A DNA stretch of 60,000 bases from NCBI GenBank assembly GCA_030704615.1, contig CM060731.1:74506756-74566755 (forward strand). Reading direction: 5' to 3'. The stretch comes from Takakia lepidozioides (lineage: Eukaryota > Streptophyta > Takakiopsida > Takakiales > Takakiaceae). The translations under genes were made by a program, and so were the position numbers. Each line of letters begins with the position of its first letter. Positions within the stretch are counted from its first letter, which is position 1. A model generated the notes under the pieces. That model made no database searches, was not told the origin of the DNA, and saw nothing but the letters and a program-made list of their open reading frames with translations. Of the stretch, positions 11,801-23,163 are shown piece by piece.

Positions 11801-14800
11801 TCATGACAAGTCAAAGGTTCGCAGTATTGGCAGTGTTAGTTTCCAGTACGAAGAAACAGCATTCCATGATGCAACTTGATGAACCTTAAACAACAAGGAA
11901 GCTGGATTAAAACAGTGACAAATACAAAACCCAGAACATATCACACCTGCAAAAATGACCAGGGAATAAACATGGCCTTACAATAAATTGTCTCAGGACA
12001 AATTTCCTATTATCCATAATTTTTACATTTCGATAAACTTGCGTATTGGCACAATGCTATTATTGACTAGGCTTGCAGTACCCTGCACTAAGTGACTGAT
12101 GCCCACTTTCCCTTCCTTCCCAGCTACCCATGGTGTGGATTGCATTGAATAATACCTCCTAACCAACTTTCCTTACTACCACACAATAACACGGGAGCTC
12201 AAGTAAGCAGCAGAGAGTTCGAAGGCCAGCCAACCAAACCTTTTATCAGTACTCTGTAGGACCTTAGGTTGAAAGGTTCCTGCAACTGCTGCACTGCCTA
12301 GGAATGTGGAGTGGAAGCGAACTCCCTCCTCATCACTGAATGCTATCACCTGTCTTGAATCCATTGTGACAAATCAGTAGTTGTTCAACCTCATCCTGTG
12401 CAACAAATTTGCACAAAAACGTTGATTGCTGTACAAGAATTTGTTCGCCCATTTCAAGAGATTATTAGTGCCATAATCAAATTGGAAACCCCATCAACCA
12501 CCTCACGTCCACGTGACCCTTCTGCTGACTTTGGGAAAAGATCTGTAATAAGAAACATCAAGTCTAGTCAGCAATGTAAGAAAACCTGCATAAGTCTGTC
12601 TTACTCTAACTACAACATCTAGCCATGGGCCAACATGACAGCCAGCCTGTAAAACAGCAGACTGCCTACCTCAATGGGGCATGGGGATTGGTGTAATCTC
12701 CCCTCTGTATTGAGAACCTTGACGGCAGCAATTGCACTCACAATACCCAATGCTCCATCGTAACGCCCTGCATCAATGACTGTGTCCTGTGTCCCTCCCC
12801 ACAACCACTTCCACTCAACAAAATACAACAAGAGCTCTCCGTATGCTATTGGGGATTCAATATTTTTAATATCAAGTTAGTAAACAATTGTCTAGAGAGT
12901 ATATGTTTATTAGTATACTACAAGCATGCACATAAATGCAGCGTGTCGCCTCAAACATTTAAGTCTGTACATGTCAGTGCAAATAGAACCACTATTATAT
13001 ATATCCGTACTACTGGACATAACCAAGCTGGTCCCAGAAGACGTGCGTGTAACTAAGGCTCATAGGAAATTGCATGGAAACAATAAAACTGAAGGTGTCG
13101 CCAATTCAGGCAACTTCCCAGCTCAAAGAATCCAACAGAAATGTTCATGTGCATGTCGTGTAAAGCTTACATACAAGGTGGGAGCCAAGCAGGAGAGCTG
13201 GTGCAGTAGAATTGGCCCCCTCAGAACGTCCGTGTACATTGCCCATGTCATCTAACCATCTGTAAACCATCACACAATTGGTTGCCCTGTCGTTATTGAC
13301 AAACATACAGTTCCAGAGCCTATTTCTCCAGTTCTCCTAGTCCTACAAATTAGTCATACAAATGTTTGACTAAGAGAAACTCATTTGCCCAAGCTTCACA
13401 ATTCAGAACTGAAATGTGTATCATAACCTCTGTGAAGAAGCACTTCATGGATGCCAAGAAGCATAATTGCAATTGGAGAGAGCTTACGTTAGAAGGCCAG
13501 CATCTTGCATCCATGATTCGATGAGATGACCTGCGTCCACTGCTGCTTGGCTTAAGAATGTCCGCACCAAGTACCCTTCTGCATCACTCACCTGGACGAC
13601 ACCCAAGAGTTTGAGTAGCTATGTTGGAATGAATTGGAGAAATGAAATGAAATGGTGATTTATAACGTCTGCGGAAAGCTCATAGAGCTTATGGGACAAA
13701 ATGGAAGAAAAGATGAGAGAGGAAACAAAACCAAAGCCAAGAATAAGAACTATTGTTCGAGTGATTGTCTAAGGGGAAGGCCTCGTGCAGGAAGCTGCCA
13801 AGCATTTCTGATCCGGAGAGATAGAAATGAAAAAAAAGTCCAAGAGAGAGAACAATAGAGAACAACAGACAGTACACAGAAAATGACAGAAATGAAATGA
13901 AATGAAATGGTGCTTTATAACGTCCATTCTTTTTTTAGAAAGAAAGAGACAGACAGGCTGACAAGTGGACACTCACATTGCCCAGCTGCATCAACCTTGC
14001 GACGACTTCATCTCTCAATATTTCCCGATTGGTGTTGTAACCATCCTCCTGCACACTCCATCCTTCAATGCAACGTCCATGCCCCCCCAACCAATCAGGC
14101 TGAAACCACCATCTGTGGTATGCAATCAGCACCAGAGAACTACGATGAAGATTAGATCAACAATGAGCAGTGACTCCTACCTTAACCGCATTGTCTATTT
14201 CAGTTCTCTTGGGGTGAATGCCTCCCCTCTCCGCCTCTGTTTCTTTTGGTTTGGAGTAAAGTGGTGTCTCTTCTCTCGCCCATTAGACTGTGATTGTGTA
14301 TCAGCTTGCAGCGGGGTCTAAGCTTTTCATTTATACCAGCCGGTTCTAAGTCTTTTTTCCTCTTAAACGCTTGGTGGCCTGGACATGCTCCATTCTCTCT
14401 CCTTGGCTGGAATAAGTTTTCTGGGAGTCTCTCTGCTGCAAGGCCTTGCAAGCCACATTTATGTTTGTCGCAGTTTGACATAACCCCTTCATGTGGGGAA
14501 GTCACAGACTTTGACTTAAGGAGAATAGTGTCTCATTGTCCTCCAGGGATGTTTACCTCCAATAAATACTAGAAAAAAGATCTTTGATTTCGCACATGTA
14601 TGTAACCCAGCCTTTCCAAAGCAATAGGAACACATTGTATATCCTGAACGCCTTAGCCAAACTAGGACGTGTGCTATCCACAGGATCCATAAAAAACTCT
14701 TTCATTGGTGATTTTGTTCTCTTGCACAGCAGGCCACAAATAAAAGGTTCAGTGTATAATATTTCATATCATGGGATGTAGGCTGCGAAATGTAGCTTAA

Positions 14801-15206
14801 AACAGCCCCAGAGAGAGCACATTACAACATAGCAGCAAAATAATGCAGGTGTAATTGACACAATCCATACTGGGCATTTGTGGAGAGATTGACAGAACAC
14901 AGGTCAATTTATTGAATGCTCTCTTTCTCAGCCTTTTTATGTCTCTCTTGAGGCTTTTGTATTACCTCTTCTACACAAATCCAAGTAGAGTCCCTGCAAG
15001 AATCTCAAAAATACCAACCTGACTCTGTCTCACAAACTACTAATAATTTCACATTTAATCACAAATAAGAAGAATGGGAGAACTTGTGGTAGCCAGGTAC
15101 CTAAATAGGACTGATGTGTTTCTTCATGGGCGAGGAACGCTACCGCATGGCAGCCCAGCAGCAGCCAGATGAAGGCGACAAAGCAGATGACGCGCATCTG
15201 CGCCAT
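8872..15206 (-). CDS. AAH: Allantoate deiminase (allantoate amidohydrolase), complete, 12 exons
   Basis: Exons 2-12 (minus) are 14048-13977, 13591-13488, 13259-13175, 12786-12670, 12349-12240, 11710-11605, 11275-11189, 10969-10727, 10407-10282, 9723-9529 and 9003-8872. All have GT-AG borders and matching phases, totalling 458 residues. Family landmarks are LRDEVVARL, RTFLSQAAVDAG, DDMGNVHGR, GSHLDTVIDAGRYDGALGI, AFSDEEGVRFHSTFLGS, VHIEQGPVLE, GSQGHAGTVPM, SNVIPGE, SGAGHDAMALSHLT and GGISHSPAEHV. These include the metal ligands and the catalytic Glu of M20 amidohydrolases. The DTVIDAG.YDG block is typical of allantoate deiminase rather than ureidoglycolate hydrolase. The enzyme releases ammonia from allantoate during purine-ureide breakdown, in the ER. 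Exon 1 (15206 to about 15101) is the least certain: it encodes MAQMRV then a hydrophobic core (CFVAFIWLLLGCHA), a plausible ER signal, but its junction to exon 2 is unresolved. Confidence 0.92.
13630..13960 (-). mobile_element. LINE 3'-tail fragment(s) in allantoate deiminase intron 2
   Basis: On the minus strand, 13750-13689 encodes SWLWFCFLSHLFFHFVP followed by sequence that reads as the reverse complement of 29440-29500 (the CTCTATGAGCTTTC...CGTTATAAA tail of the second LINE family). The tail ends in repeats of ATTTC at 13636-13655. A second ATTTC run at 13888-13910, also next to a CGTTATAAAGC string, suggests two tails in tandem or two insertions. The fragment sits between exons 2 and 3 in the gene's own orientation. 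It is a 5'-truncated remnant with no coding capacity. Confidence 0.65.
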
Positions 15207-16567
15207 CTGGTTCTGACGATGTTGACAGGCGAGTGAATGTAGCGCTCAAAGGTGGTCGAATTGATGAAGATACTTCAGAAAGACTGGAAGGAAGAAGATA
15301 AGACAACTAATTTCGCTATGCTGTGTGCGAAATCAGAACTGCAACGAAATTGCTTGATAATTATAGCCACAACGATATGGCCGGACAGGTATGAGAGTCT
15401 CTTGAATGAATGACTCTTTACACCGTCAAAAGGAGACGCAAGAGATGAGCAAGTGATAAGATACTTTGCTAATGCACTCCCCTTATCACTCCCTCGATCA
15501 AGAGGGCCGATCCTAGAAATATATCTCAAACCTTTTGAGTTCAAATCTTGGAAAGAAATACTAGTATAGGATTACTACGGGTGCTTGGTCATACGGAACA
15601 ATCATCACAAGAAGAGACAGACAGACAGACAGAAAGAAAGAAATGTTATCACGTGCACAGGGGACCCGAAGGGCGCATAATCGAAAAAGTAAAACAACAA
15701 GAAACCACTCGAGAACAATGAAACAACGTCCGGAGACGGAACCAGATTGTCGCACAGCGAGGGGGAAATTCACAACATATCCTAGAGAGTGCTGTTAAAA
15801 CTCATGAAATCAGCAATTTGATCCCAGTATACGTTATCATTTTCGGGAAAATCCTCAACACGTCCACAGAAGAGGATTGGTAAAGAGAGAGATAAAGCTA
15901 AAAAGGAAGGGCGAGGGAAGAAGCACAGAACGAGTATGCAGATAAGAGAAATCAAAACTTCAAATGCATCTTCGCCATTACAATTACCAATTCGGAGCAA
16001 AAAAATTGTCGTAATCCCTCAGCACTCTCACAGCAGAAGAATCATCCAAGAACAAGGAAACAGATGAGTGTCTCGATTGAGGGACGTAGAAGCCTCGAAG
16101 CACTGGTGAGAGAGAGAGCGGATCTGAGGAAACGAAATATGTACACACTTGACAGTTGAGTACAAGAGAAGCCACCAGTCGACAATCACCTCGCAGGAAT
16201 GTTTCGGAAGGGAGTTAGAGAGCAGAAAGATGCAGATTCAAGAAGAGAATACGAACAGCCACCTTTTTCCAAAGATGCAGGAGCGAGCTGAGCTCCCATA
16301 GGCCTGCCTGCGCTGCTCACTGTGCACCGCTCGTGTCCTGTACACTACTACACACTTGGCGCCACGTCGCCCCCCTTTGTTATCGCAGGTCACGGGTCTC
16401 TAGTGATAACCTAAGAGTTGAGTTTCACCTTTGAGTTCCGGGGTGGCGGGCTTCAATCAATGAGTAGAGTTTCGTCTGTTTCAAATTTGTCATATACATA
16501 ATTCCCCTCAAAAAAAACAAAAACGTGGACAAGTCGCCAAACGGCTGGAGTCTCCTCTACACGGAGC
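15207..16567. other. Upstream region of allantoate deiminase; no gene recognised
   Basis: About 1.36 kb. It should include the deiminase promoter on the minus strand. Simple-sequence stretches occur: a GACA/GAAA run at 15615-15640 and purine-rich patches at 15880-16270. I found no open frame with domain signals. The last 250 bp leads into the plus-strand frame at 16568. Confidence 0.4.
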
Positions 16568-17091
16568 ATGTTGGTTAGGCATCATGTTCTCAGCTCCATT
16601 CTCTCTTCTTCTTCTCTATGGTCCCCCTCACTTTGCTGGTTAGTTCAGGAGCTTACTTCAGGGGGGCTCCTCCACGGCCACTTCCCATGGTTATCGAGTG
16701 AGTTTGGCAGTCTAGCTGTTTTGCCCTTTTCTTTCTATCGCTTTCTCTCTTTCATCTTCTGTTTACGTGAGCTCCCTCTCTCTTTTGATCGTCGGCGAAT
16801 TGGTGCTCCGCTCACGCGCGCTAGCACCGCAGCCACTGTGTCCTCGTCCAAACGTCAAAGGACTATCGACGAGGATAGAGACTTGCCTTCATCCTCGCCT
16901 CACCTAGGTTCTCCTCTATTTCTCATTCTTGGCCCGGCCTCTCAACATGCTTTTTCCTTGCGCCAGTACTCCACGAGGAGTGCTGATATTCAAATCTTAA
17001 GGGATCAAGCTGCTACCCTGCAAACTCGTTGCATCTCCAAGGAGGCACTGCAGCAGTTGCTCGAAGCACAAGATAAGGACTACGAGAAGTT
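16568..17091 (+). pseudogene. Unidentified open frame cut by the retrotransposon LTR
   Basis: An open frame of about 174 codons runs from the ATG at 16568 to the LTR edge, then continues for 19 codons inside LTR sequence to a stop at 17149. The second half looks protein-like: a basic patch (SSKRQRTIDEDRDL) followed by a helical, coiled-coil-like segment (QILRDQAATLQTRC, KEALQQLLEAQDKDYEKF). I do not recognise a family. Because the LTR edge falls inside the frame right after EKF, this may be a host gene or an older element broken by the insertion. The matching continuation is not obvious on the far side of the block near 28326. Confidence 0.35.
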
Positions 17092-17612
17092 TGTAGTGCA
17101 CCTAAGCATCGTGCCACAACATACATCGATGTCCAACCACACTTCCTAGCATATAGTCCTAGAAAATCACGCCACAATGATACGAAAATGGTGAAAAGAG
17201 GAGAAACCACTCTATCACGTTATATAAGTCAAGCCAATGGCACCTTTGCTAAAGAACTCAACCATACAGACCTCACCCACTCTCCATCTCAAGTACTAGA
17301 GCTATGGCGGCGAGAGAAGCCTCGGAAGGCTCGACTAGAACAAGACGAGTCTGCCTACGTCTCACGTGGAGATAACCTCCCCACGTCTCAAGTGAGGTTC
17401 GCCACCTCACTTGGCACATGGAACCAAATGAAGTCCCAATGCCAACAAAATATAAATATAAATGTATAATGTCCTAATTAGTTAGAAATAACTATTTCCA
17501 ACTAATCACAAACAAAACCATGACAGCTGTCGTGCACCTAAGCATCGTGCCACAACATACATCGTTGTCCAACCACACTTCCTAGCATATAGTCCTACAA
17601 AGCCACGCCACA
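17092..17612 (-). repeat. 3' LTR of the minus-strand gypsy element, with 85-bp direct repeats at both its ends
   Basis: In element orientation the LTR starts TGTGGCGTGGC at 17612, directly after a purine tract, and ends in ...CTACA at 17092, giving the usual TG...CA borders and 521 bp. The first 85 bp (17612-17528) and last 85 bp (17176-17092) are near-identical copies of one sequence. Both contain the block AGGAAGTGTGGTTGGACA. The plus-strand element has an LTR of the same design. Confidence 0.75.
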
Positions 17613-17899
17613 ATCGCCCCCCTAGCTGGTGATTAGGTCCTTCTAACACCGGATAGCTTGCAAGTATCCACCCCAATAAGATCATCACTTGGTCTTCAAT
17701 CGCACAAGTCCCAACACCTGAAGTCGATAGATCAAGAGGCCGGGTGCAAACGTAGCCCCATCGTTAGTCGCCTTTATACAATCCATGATCTTTAGTTGAG
17801 TATCCATGGCATTGAAGCCCCACTAGCTAGACCTTGGGTCACTTGTCCGCCTCACCATTGTCATGCCCACTACCTCTGTCCAAGGTATCATGGACACAA

Positions 17900-18430
17900 C
17901 CATTCTCCGATATGAACCTCCTCAAGTGGCGGTGTCAAGCATCCCATGTGTCACCCCCTTGAGCATTTGTCACACACCAACATGGTTGCGGCGCCACCAG
18001 CATGCCCACATAGCATGCAACGCAACCCTGCAGGTACCACTGCAAGGTTAGGATCTATCCTCCCATCCACATGTGGAAGATGACATGGCACACAATTGCG
18101 CACATGGTCCTTCCATACCATGCCATCTCGACCCTCCAGAATCGACACTCCTGAAGACAACACCTCCCTGATCCTTAGAATCACACGTCATGCGGTGACA
18201 TCCAAGGTCGTAGGTGCTGTCTGCTGCAGATACACATAGTCCCCAGGGTGGAAACGCCAAACACTTGGCCGATATCCCCTTCCACGTATAGTGGCGTACC
18301 TCAATGTGTCTCGGTGTTGGGCAATAATAAGGTTCTCAAAAGCCATAGGCATGACTCTCTTGAACAATTCTGCCCCGTTGGGCACATGCTTGTGTCTACA
18401 CATCCGGATCATCAAGGTTGAGAACTATTG
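17900..18430 (-). pseudogene. Integrase C-terminal domain followed by PHD finger (gypsy, minus copy)
   Basis: The frame at 18415-18188 has FHPGDYVYLQQ, the beta-barrel integrase tail that binds DNA. It is followed in another frame (18184-17951) by ILRIREVLSSGVSILEGRDG and then CMLCGHAGGAATMLVCDKCS, the first four zinc ligands of a PHD finger. After a TGA in place of the next Cys codon, HMGCLTPPLEEV and WLCP follow. The C4HC3 spacing fits PHD fingers, which read histone H3 tails. The intact version is in the plus-strand copy at 26812-27039. The reader role is inferred from the family. Confidence 0.75.
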
Positions 18431-18568
18431 CAGCCTCCCTGCGAATACATGCAGGCAAATCTGGCTCTCGACCAAAGAGAAGAAAGTAAGGTGAGAAGGA
18501 TGCAAATGAAGCTTGTTTGCTGAACCTATAGCCCATAGCTAGCCAAGGCAGTTGAAGGTCCCAATCTC

Positions 18569-19456
18569 CTAGGTGTCCCTTTGCAAACCGTACTTGCGCA
18601 AACCTCTCTTGACTGTCTGAACAACTCTCTTCGCCAAGCCATCAGCCTCGGGATGATCCCGATAAGTAGTGCGATGATCTATCAATGTTTGCTCACACAA
18701 AGCCTGAAACTCCCCCAATAACTCTCTCCCCTGGTCCGTGAGTACCTCGGCTGGAGCACCAAAATGGCTAAGCACTCGATCTAAGAATATATACGCAGCC
18801 CCCTCACTTGCCTTGTCAGGCAATGCCACCAGTTCAATCCATTTGGAGAAGTGTTACACCATCACCAGCACATACTTGTTGTGGCGAATCGTCAATGACA
18901 ATGGGCCTGCGAAGTCAAGACTCCAACGATAGCAACCTATAATGGGTAAAAGATGCAATTGTGGAGTAGGGGCGTTAAAAGAAGCCCGCACTCTATCACA
19001 CACCATGCACCTTGCCACTAACTGTTGCACATCCGTGTGCATGCCCCGCCACCAATACTGCCCTTGCAGCAAACTATGAGTGCGCCGCACCCCAAAATGT
19101 CCCAACTCCTCATGGGCATGGCGTACCAATCGCGCTCGTTGTGTTGGATGAGGCACAATTCTCACTCGTCCATCCTCCCATACCCGGAGTAGGTGAGTCC
19201 CCTCCCACTTGAACCTCTTGGCTCGTTGTAGGACCCGATCCCTCTCCTTAGCAGTCACACTGGCTGCTGTCTCTCCGGTACGAAGGTATGCCAACACTGC
19301 TGCATCTTCATGCACATCCTTAGCACCACCAAACTCATCACTAATCTCTGGATCATCATGCACGCTATCTACATGACCAATCGCATGGGATGGACTAGCT
19401 TGAGCTCCCATTGCTAGAATGCACAAAAAAGCCGATGCATACCATCCTGGCACCAT
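18569..19456 (-). pseudogene. Gypsy integrase (zinc-binding and DDE core)
   Basis: The frame from 19456 contains HAHEELGHFGVRR and CMVCDRVR, the H2C2 zinc domain, then YRWSLDFAGPLSL with the first catalytic Asp. After a break near 18850 the frame from 18829 contains VLTDQGREL (second Asp) and YRDHPEADGLAKRVVQTVK (Glu), completing DDE. Integrase joins element cDNA to the host chromosome. A stop between the two parts means this copy cannot make the whole enzyme. The spacer upstream (ERDRVLQRAKRFKWEGTHLL) is shared with the plus copy. Confidence 0.88.
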
Positions 19457-19509
19457 CTCCTCATCCGTCTCATCATGTCACCAAGCTCCAGTATCATCAT
19501 GTTCGCTCG

Positions 19510-20990
19510 TGCATGGATTACAATTCAATCCATCTGCATCCCAATTGACAATACCGGCTCGATGCACCACCTGGAAGTCGTACTCTTGAAGCATAAGTGC
19601 CCACCGTGCAAGCTTCCCTGTAAGTTTGTCTTACTCCATCAACCACTTCAATGGTTGATGATCTGTGACAAGGGTGAAGAGATTGCCATAGAGGTAGCAT
19701 CTGAAATGTGTCACTGCCCATACCGCAGCTAGACACTACCCTTCATAGGAACTATACTTTGCCTCGGCATCATTGTTCGAGCGGCCACTACGAACTCTCT
19801 TCCATCATCATCTACATGTGTGAGCACTGCTCTTATCCCCAGCATACTCCAATCCATATGTAGCTGGAAAGGCCGCCCCTGAATACGCTGCCTCAGAATA
19901 GGTGCAGAAGTCAATCGAGCCTTGAATTCCTCAAAGGCTTCCTCCTGCTCTTCCTCCCACTGCCACTCCTGACCCACCTTGGTCAACTTGGTAAGAGCTT
20001 TTGCAATGCTGCTAAATCCCTTGACAAACCGTCGATAGTAGTTTGCCAATCCCATGAAAGCACGAACTCTGCTCACATCCATGGGGCGTGGAATGTATGC
20101 AATGGCCTCCACCTTTGTCTGTTGAACACCCAATCCTCCAGGGTATATCATGTGGCCCAGATACTCAATCTGATTGTGGAAGAACTTGCACTTTCCGGGG
20201 TGCAGTTTCAACCCGTGCGCTCTCAAGCGCTCAAACACCACCTGAAGGTGTCTCTCATGCTCCTCAACCGTAGCACTAAAGACGATGATGTCATCAATAT
20301 AGTATCGGGCGAAGTCTAGCCCTGCGAGAATCTTATCCATGACCCTCTGAAACTCTGCAGGAGCATTCTTCAACCCAAACGGTAAGAACCGCCATTGGTA
20401 CAAACAATCCTTCCCATGTTGGTCAATCCCCCAGAATGTCGTCTTTTGCTTGTCAGCCTCTTTGATTGGCAATTGGTGGTAACCGGATCGCCAGTCCAAT
20501 TGCTAAACATCTTTGCATGCCCAATGGCATCAAAGATCTCCTCTGGAGTTGGCATGACATATCTATCGGACTTAGTCTGACGGTTCACAGGACGGTAGTC
20601 CCCACACATCCTCATTTATGTCCAATTGCCATAGATATTCTTCTTAGCTGGCATCACCATTGTCGAGGCATACTCCCCGCCTGACAACTCCACCAATCCA
20701 GCTTCGAACAACTTCATAGTCCATGACTGGATCAAAGACCTCTCCATATCACTATACCTGTAGGGCCTTCGAAAAATTGGCGTGTCACTTGTCAAATCAA
20801 TACGAATCTCCTGGCCCTTCAAACTCCCCAAATCCTTCAAACCGAAGGCAAAGCGATTTCTATAAGCCCTTAGAAATCGTTGGATCCTCCGTCTCTCTCC
20901 TCCGGTGACTATAGGTCCAACATCTGGTTCCCAATTGTCCTCAGTGACTGCAACCTTGGGTACACCAGGCTTGGAGGTAGGAGACGAATC
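19510..20990 (-). pseudogene. Gypsy reverse transcriptase and RNase H (minus copy)
   Basis: RT begins around DVGPIVTGGERRR (20920) with DTPIFRRPYRYSDMER, then CGDYRPVNRQTKSDRY (20600). A frameshift follows at about 20495. The frame 20499-19729 then gives SGYHQLPIKEADKQKTTF, FLPFGLKNAPAEFQRVMD, YIDDIIVFS (catalytic YIDD at about 20300) and the thumb block KCKFFHNQIEYLGHMIYPGG. RNase H follows (RPFQLHMDWSMLG...) but is frameshifted near 19760. RT and RNase H make double-stranded cDNA. At least two frameshifts and one stop disable this copy. The plus-strand copy at 25-26.7 kb supplies the intact wording of these motifs. Confidence 0.9.
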
Positions 20991-21127
20991 CTTTGGTTGC
21001 TAGATAGCAACCTCTTGGGCCTTGTCCGCCCAATCTGACTGTGGCATAGCCTCCACTTGCTCCGCCATAGCTCGGGGAGGTCACTCCCTATCTAGTTTCC
21101 CAGGCACGTGAGGCAAACAGGCATTTT

Positions 21128-21712
21128 CTATGGGGTATTAATTTTATTTTCTGAATTTTTGGCCACCCTATTATTACATAATGTTGTAATATGGCATATT
21201 TTCTTGCAAGCTATATTATTTATATTTTATAGCAGGTAACAAATATTGGGCACCCTATATTAACCTGAAATTAAAAAAAAAAAAACATTATGGGGTTGCC
21301 ATCATTCCCCTCTCAATCTACGCTTCTTCCCTGTCATGCCCTGCAAGCTTCAAAACCTGTGGGCCACAATGCTTGTACCACTGAGCGGACCACCATTTTT
21401 CTCTGCTTGTCTAGCACAATGCCGCCACGAATTGCAGCCGACAGGAGAGAGGGAAGCCTAGGGTTGTTGTGCACATGCGTCTACGCCCTCTCCGCTGCAT
21501 GTCCCAAACTGCTTGTCACTGAACGACACGTGTCCCTTTAATTTCTCTCCACCCTATATTAGTTTTAATATTTTTTGGAAATACGTCTTTATTTTGGACC
21601 CTATTTTAATTTAAATGTGATGCCGCCAATATATTGGTACCCTATAGTATTTCTAAATGTATTCTTTTTTTTTTTTCTCAGAATTTTCGGCACCCTATAT
21701 TTTTTTGCACGT
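21128..21712. repeat. AT-rich insertion inside the gypsy element, with recurring ACCCTAT motif
   Basis: About 585 bp of AT-rich sequence interrupts the linker between the methyltransferase and the RT. The motif ACCCTAT recurs at about 21166, 21252, 21551, 21599, 21640 and 21691, often preceded by GGC or CC and followed by A/T runs. Poly-A (21273-21284) and poly-T (21664-21676) tracts are also present. The flanking sequence on both sides is GC-balanced element sequence. This looks like a separate small insertion or an expanded spacer. I see no coding content and no clear target-site duplication. Confidence 0.5.
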
Positions 21713-22061
21713 CAAGTGGCAATATTTGGAAGTGGCATCCTCTTGCGCCATAGCCACCTTGAGAACATCCTCTGAGCAAGAAACATTCTCAACCTCTTCA
21801 AAAACCTTGGCCACCTTGGCATCCAACTGATCTTCAGTCCATGGCTCTCCCCACTCCTCATACTGCTGCTTGAGAGATCCAATGACTCTCTCTTTGCATA
21901 TCTCATCCCACATCTGCCATGGGTGTTTGCAACCCACAATCCTATGCTTGCCCCCACTCACTGCCTCAACCGTCTCGGTTGGCAGAGAGCATGCACTATC
22001 TAATGGGAGTGCAGAAGTAGCCATCAATGCTTGCAATCTCCATTGCTCAGCCATGCACAAG

Positions 22062-23148
22062 CTAAATCACCCATGTCAAGCAATTTAGATCCATTGCCTG
22101 ACCCAACACTTGGCGGCATGATGCCTCTAACAGAGCTGGCACATCTGTAGTGCCGGTGGCAAATCCCATTGCCTGCTCTCGCTCATCCGCATTGGGCTCC
22201 ACCAATTGATGTAGCACACTGTCCCAAATCAACCCAGGACCATTGTCTCGGAAAGCATGAGACGAGGGAAAGCTCATGAGCGTAGGCAAGGCTGCACGTG
22301 GCTGCCCCACTCGATTGACCACTACTAGAGGTGGACGATCATCATGTCGCACTCTCTATGGTTGCCTCCCTTGGTCCAAAATGCCCTCAACCGTGAGATT
22401 GGGTGGCCGATGAATGGAATCGTAAGCTCTCTTGAGCAGCTCTGGTGGTGCAAGATTGGTCCACCACAATCGAGGTCGATGCACGCGTGATCCCACCGCT
22501 GCTGCATCCAATAGCACCGCCGATCCAATCCAAGACCGCACCTGATGCACACTAGCCATTACCCTGGCCCGAGAATCCCCCATAAGAGGAACATTCTCTA
22601 AGATATAGCCTAGAGGTTGCACTTGTCTCGTCCCGCAACACTCGCAACATCTCCCAAAACAAATGCGATCGTGCATCATGCAAGCCATTCCCATGACCTG
22701 CGGGAGAGTGTCCTTGGCAAGGCCATCCCGCTATCACCAAGTCAATTGCACCATGCCGGCCCAAATCATCCGCCCCCAGCAAGGTAATGTATGCAGGCAA
22801 GGCCTTTTGATACCCTTGAATTGCTGAGAGAGGCAACAACTCAGGATACCGGTGTGTGAGCAAGATGATGTGACGCATAGAAATACGCCGAGCTATCTCA
22901 TCCTTCTCCACATACAAGTGCTTACGTACTTTAATCCTTGCTTGCAAAACTCCTACAAGCCCAGTGCTCATGCCTCCAAACAGGTCTAGCAAACAAATCC
23001 CTGAGTCAGGTGGTTGCCAGGTAATGAGCACTGTGTCCAAAAGAGCTAACTCAGGAGGTCCAGGTGATGTCACTGAACTCCCCTCACTCATCAATGGAAA
23101 AGCCTCCTGCCATGCTTGGTGCACACACTCGCCTGCTACTCGATGCAA
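22062..23148 (-). pseudogene. Cytosine-C5 DNA methyltransferase domain inside the gypsy polyprotein
   Basis: Motifs appear in canonical order: motif I CLLDLFGGMSTGL (about 22995), motif II-like LYVEKDE, motif IV DLVIAGWPCQGHSPAGHG with the catalytic Cys (about 22720), HLFWEMLRVLRDE, motif VI YILENVP (about 22595), motif VIII-like VGSRVHRPRLWWTNL (about 22480), motif IX DEREQAMGFATGTTDV and motif X RQVLGQAMDLNCL (about 22100). These enzymes transfer methyl from SAM to cytosine. The overall style is nearer to DNMT3/DRM than to DNMT1, but with unpermuted order. The frame is continuous with the protease except for one TAG at 23164-23166. One indel occurs near 22640 and one TAG at 22356. A poorly conserved tail (22060-21713) continues open. 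Confidence 0.9.
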
Positions 23149-23163
23149 ATTCCCAACTGTACC

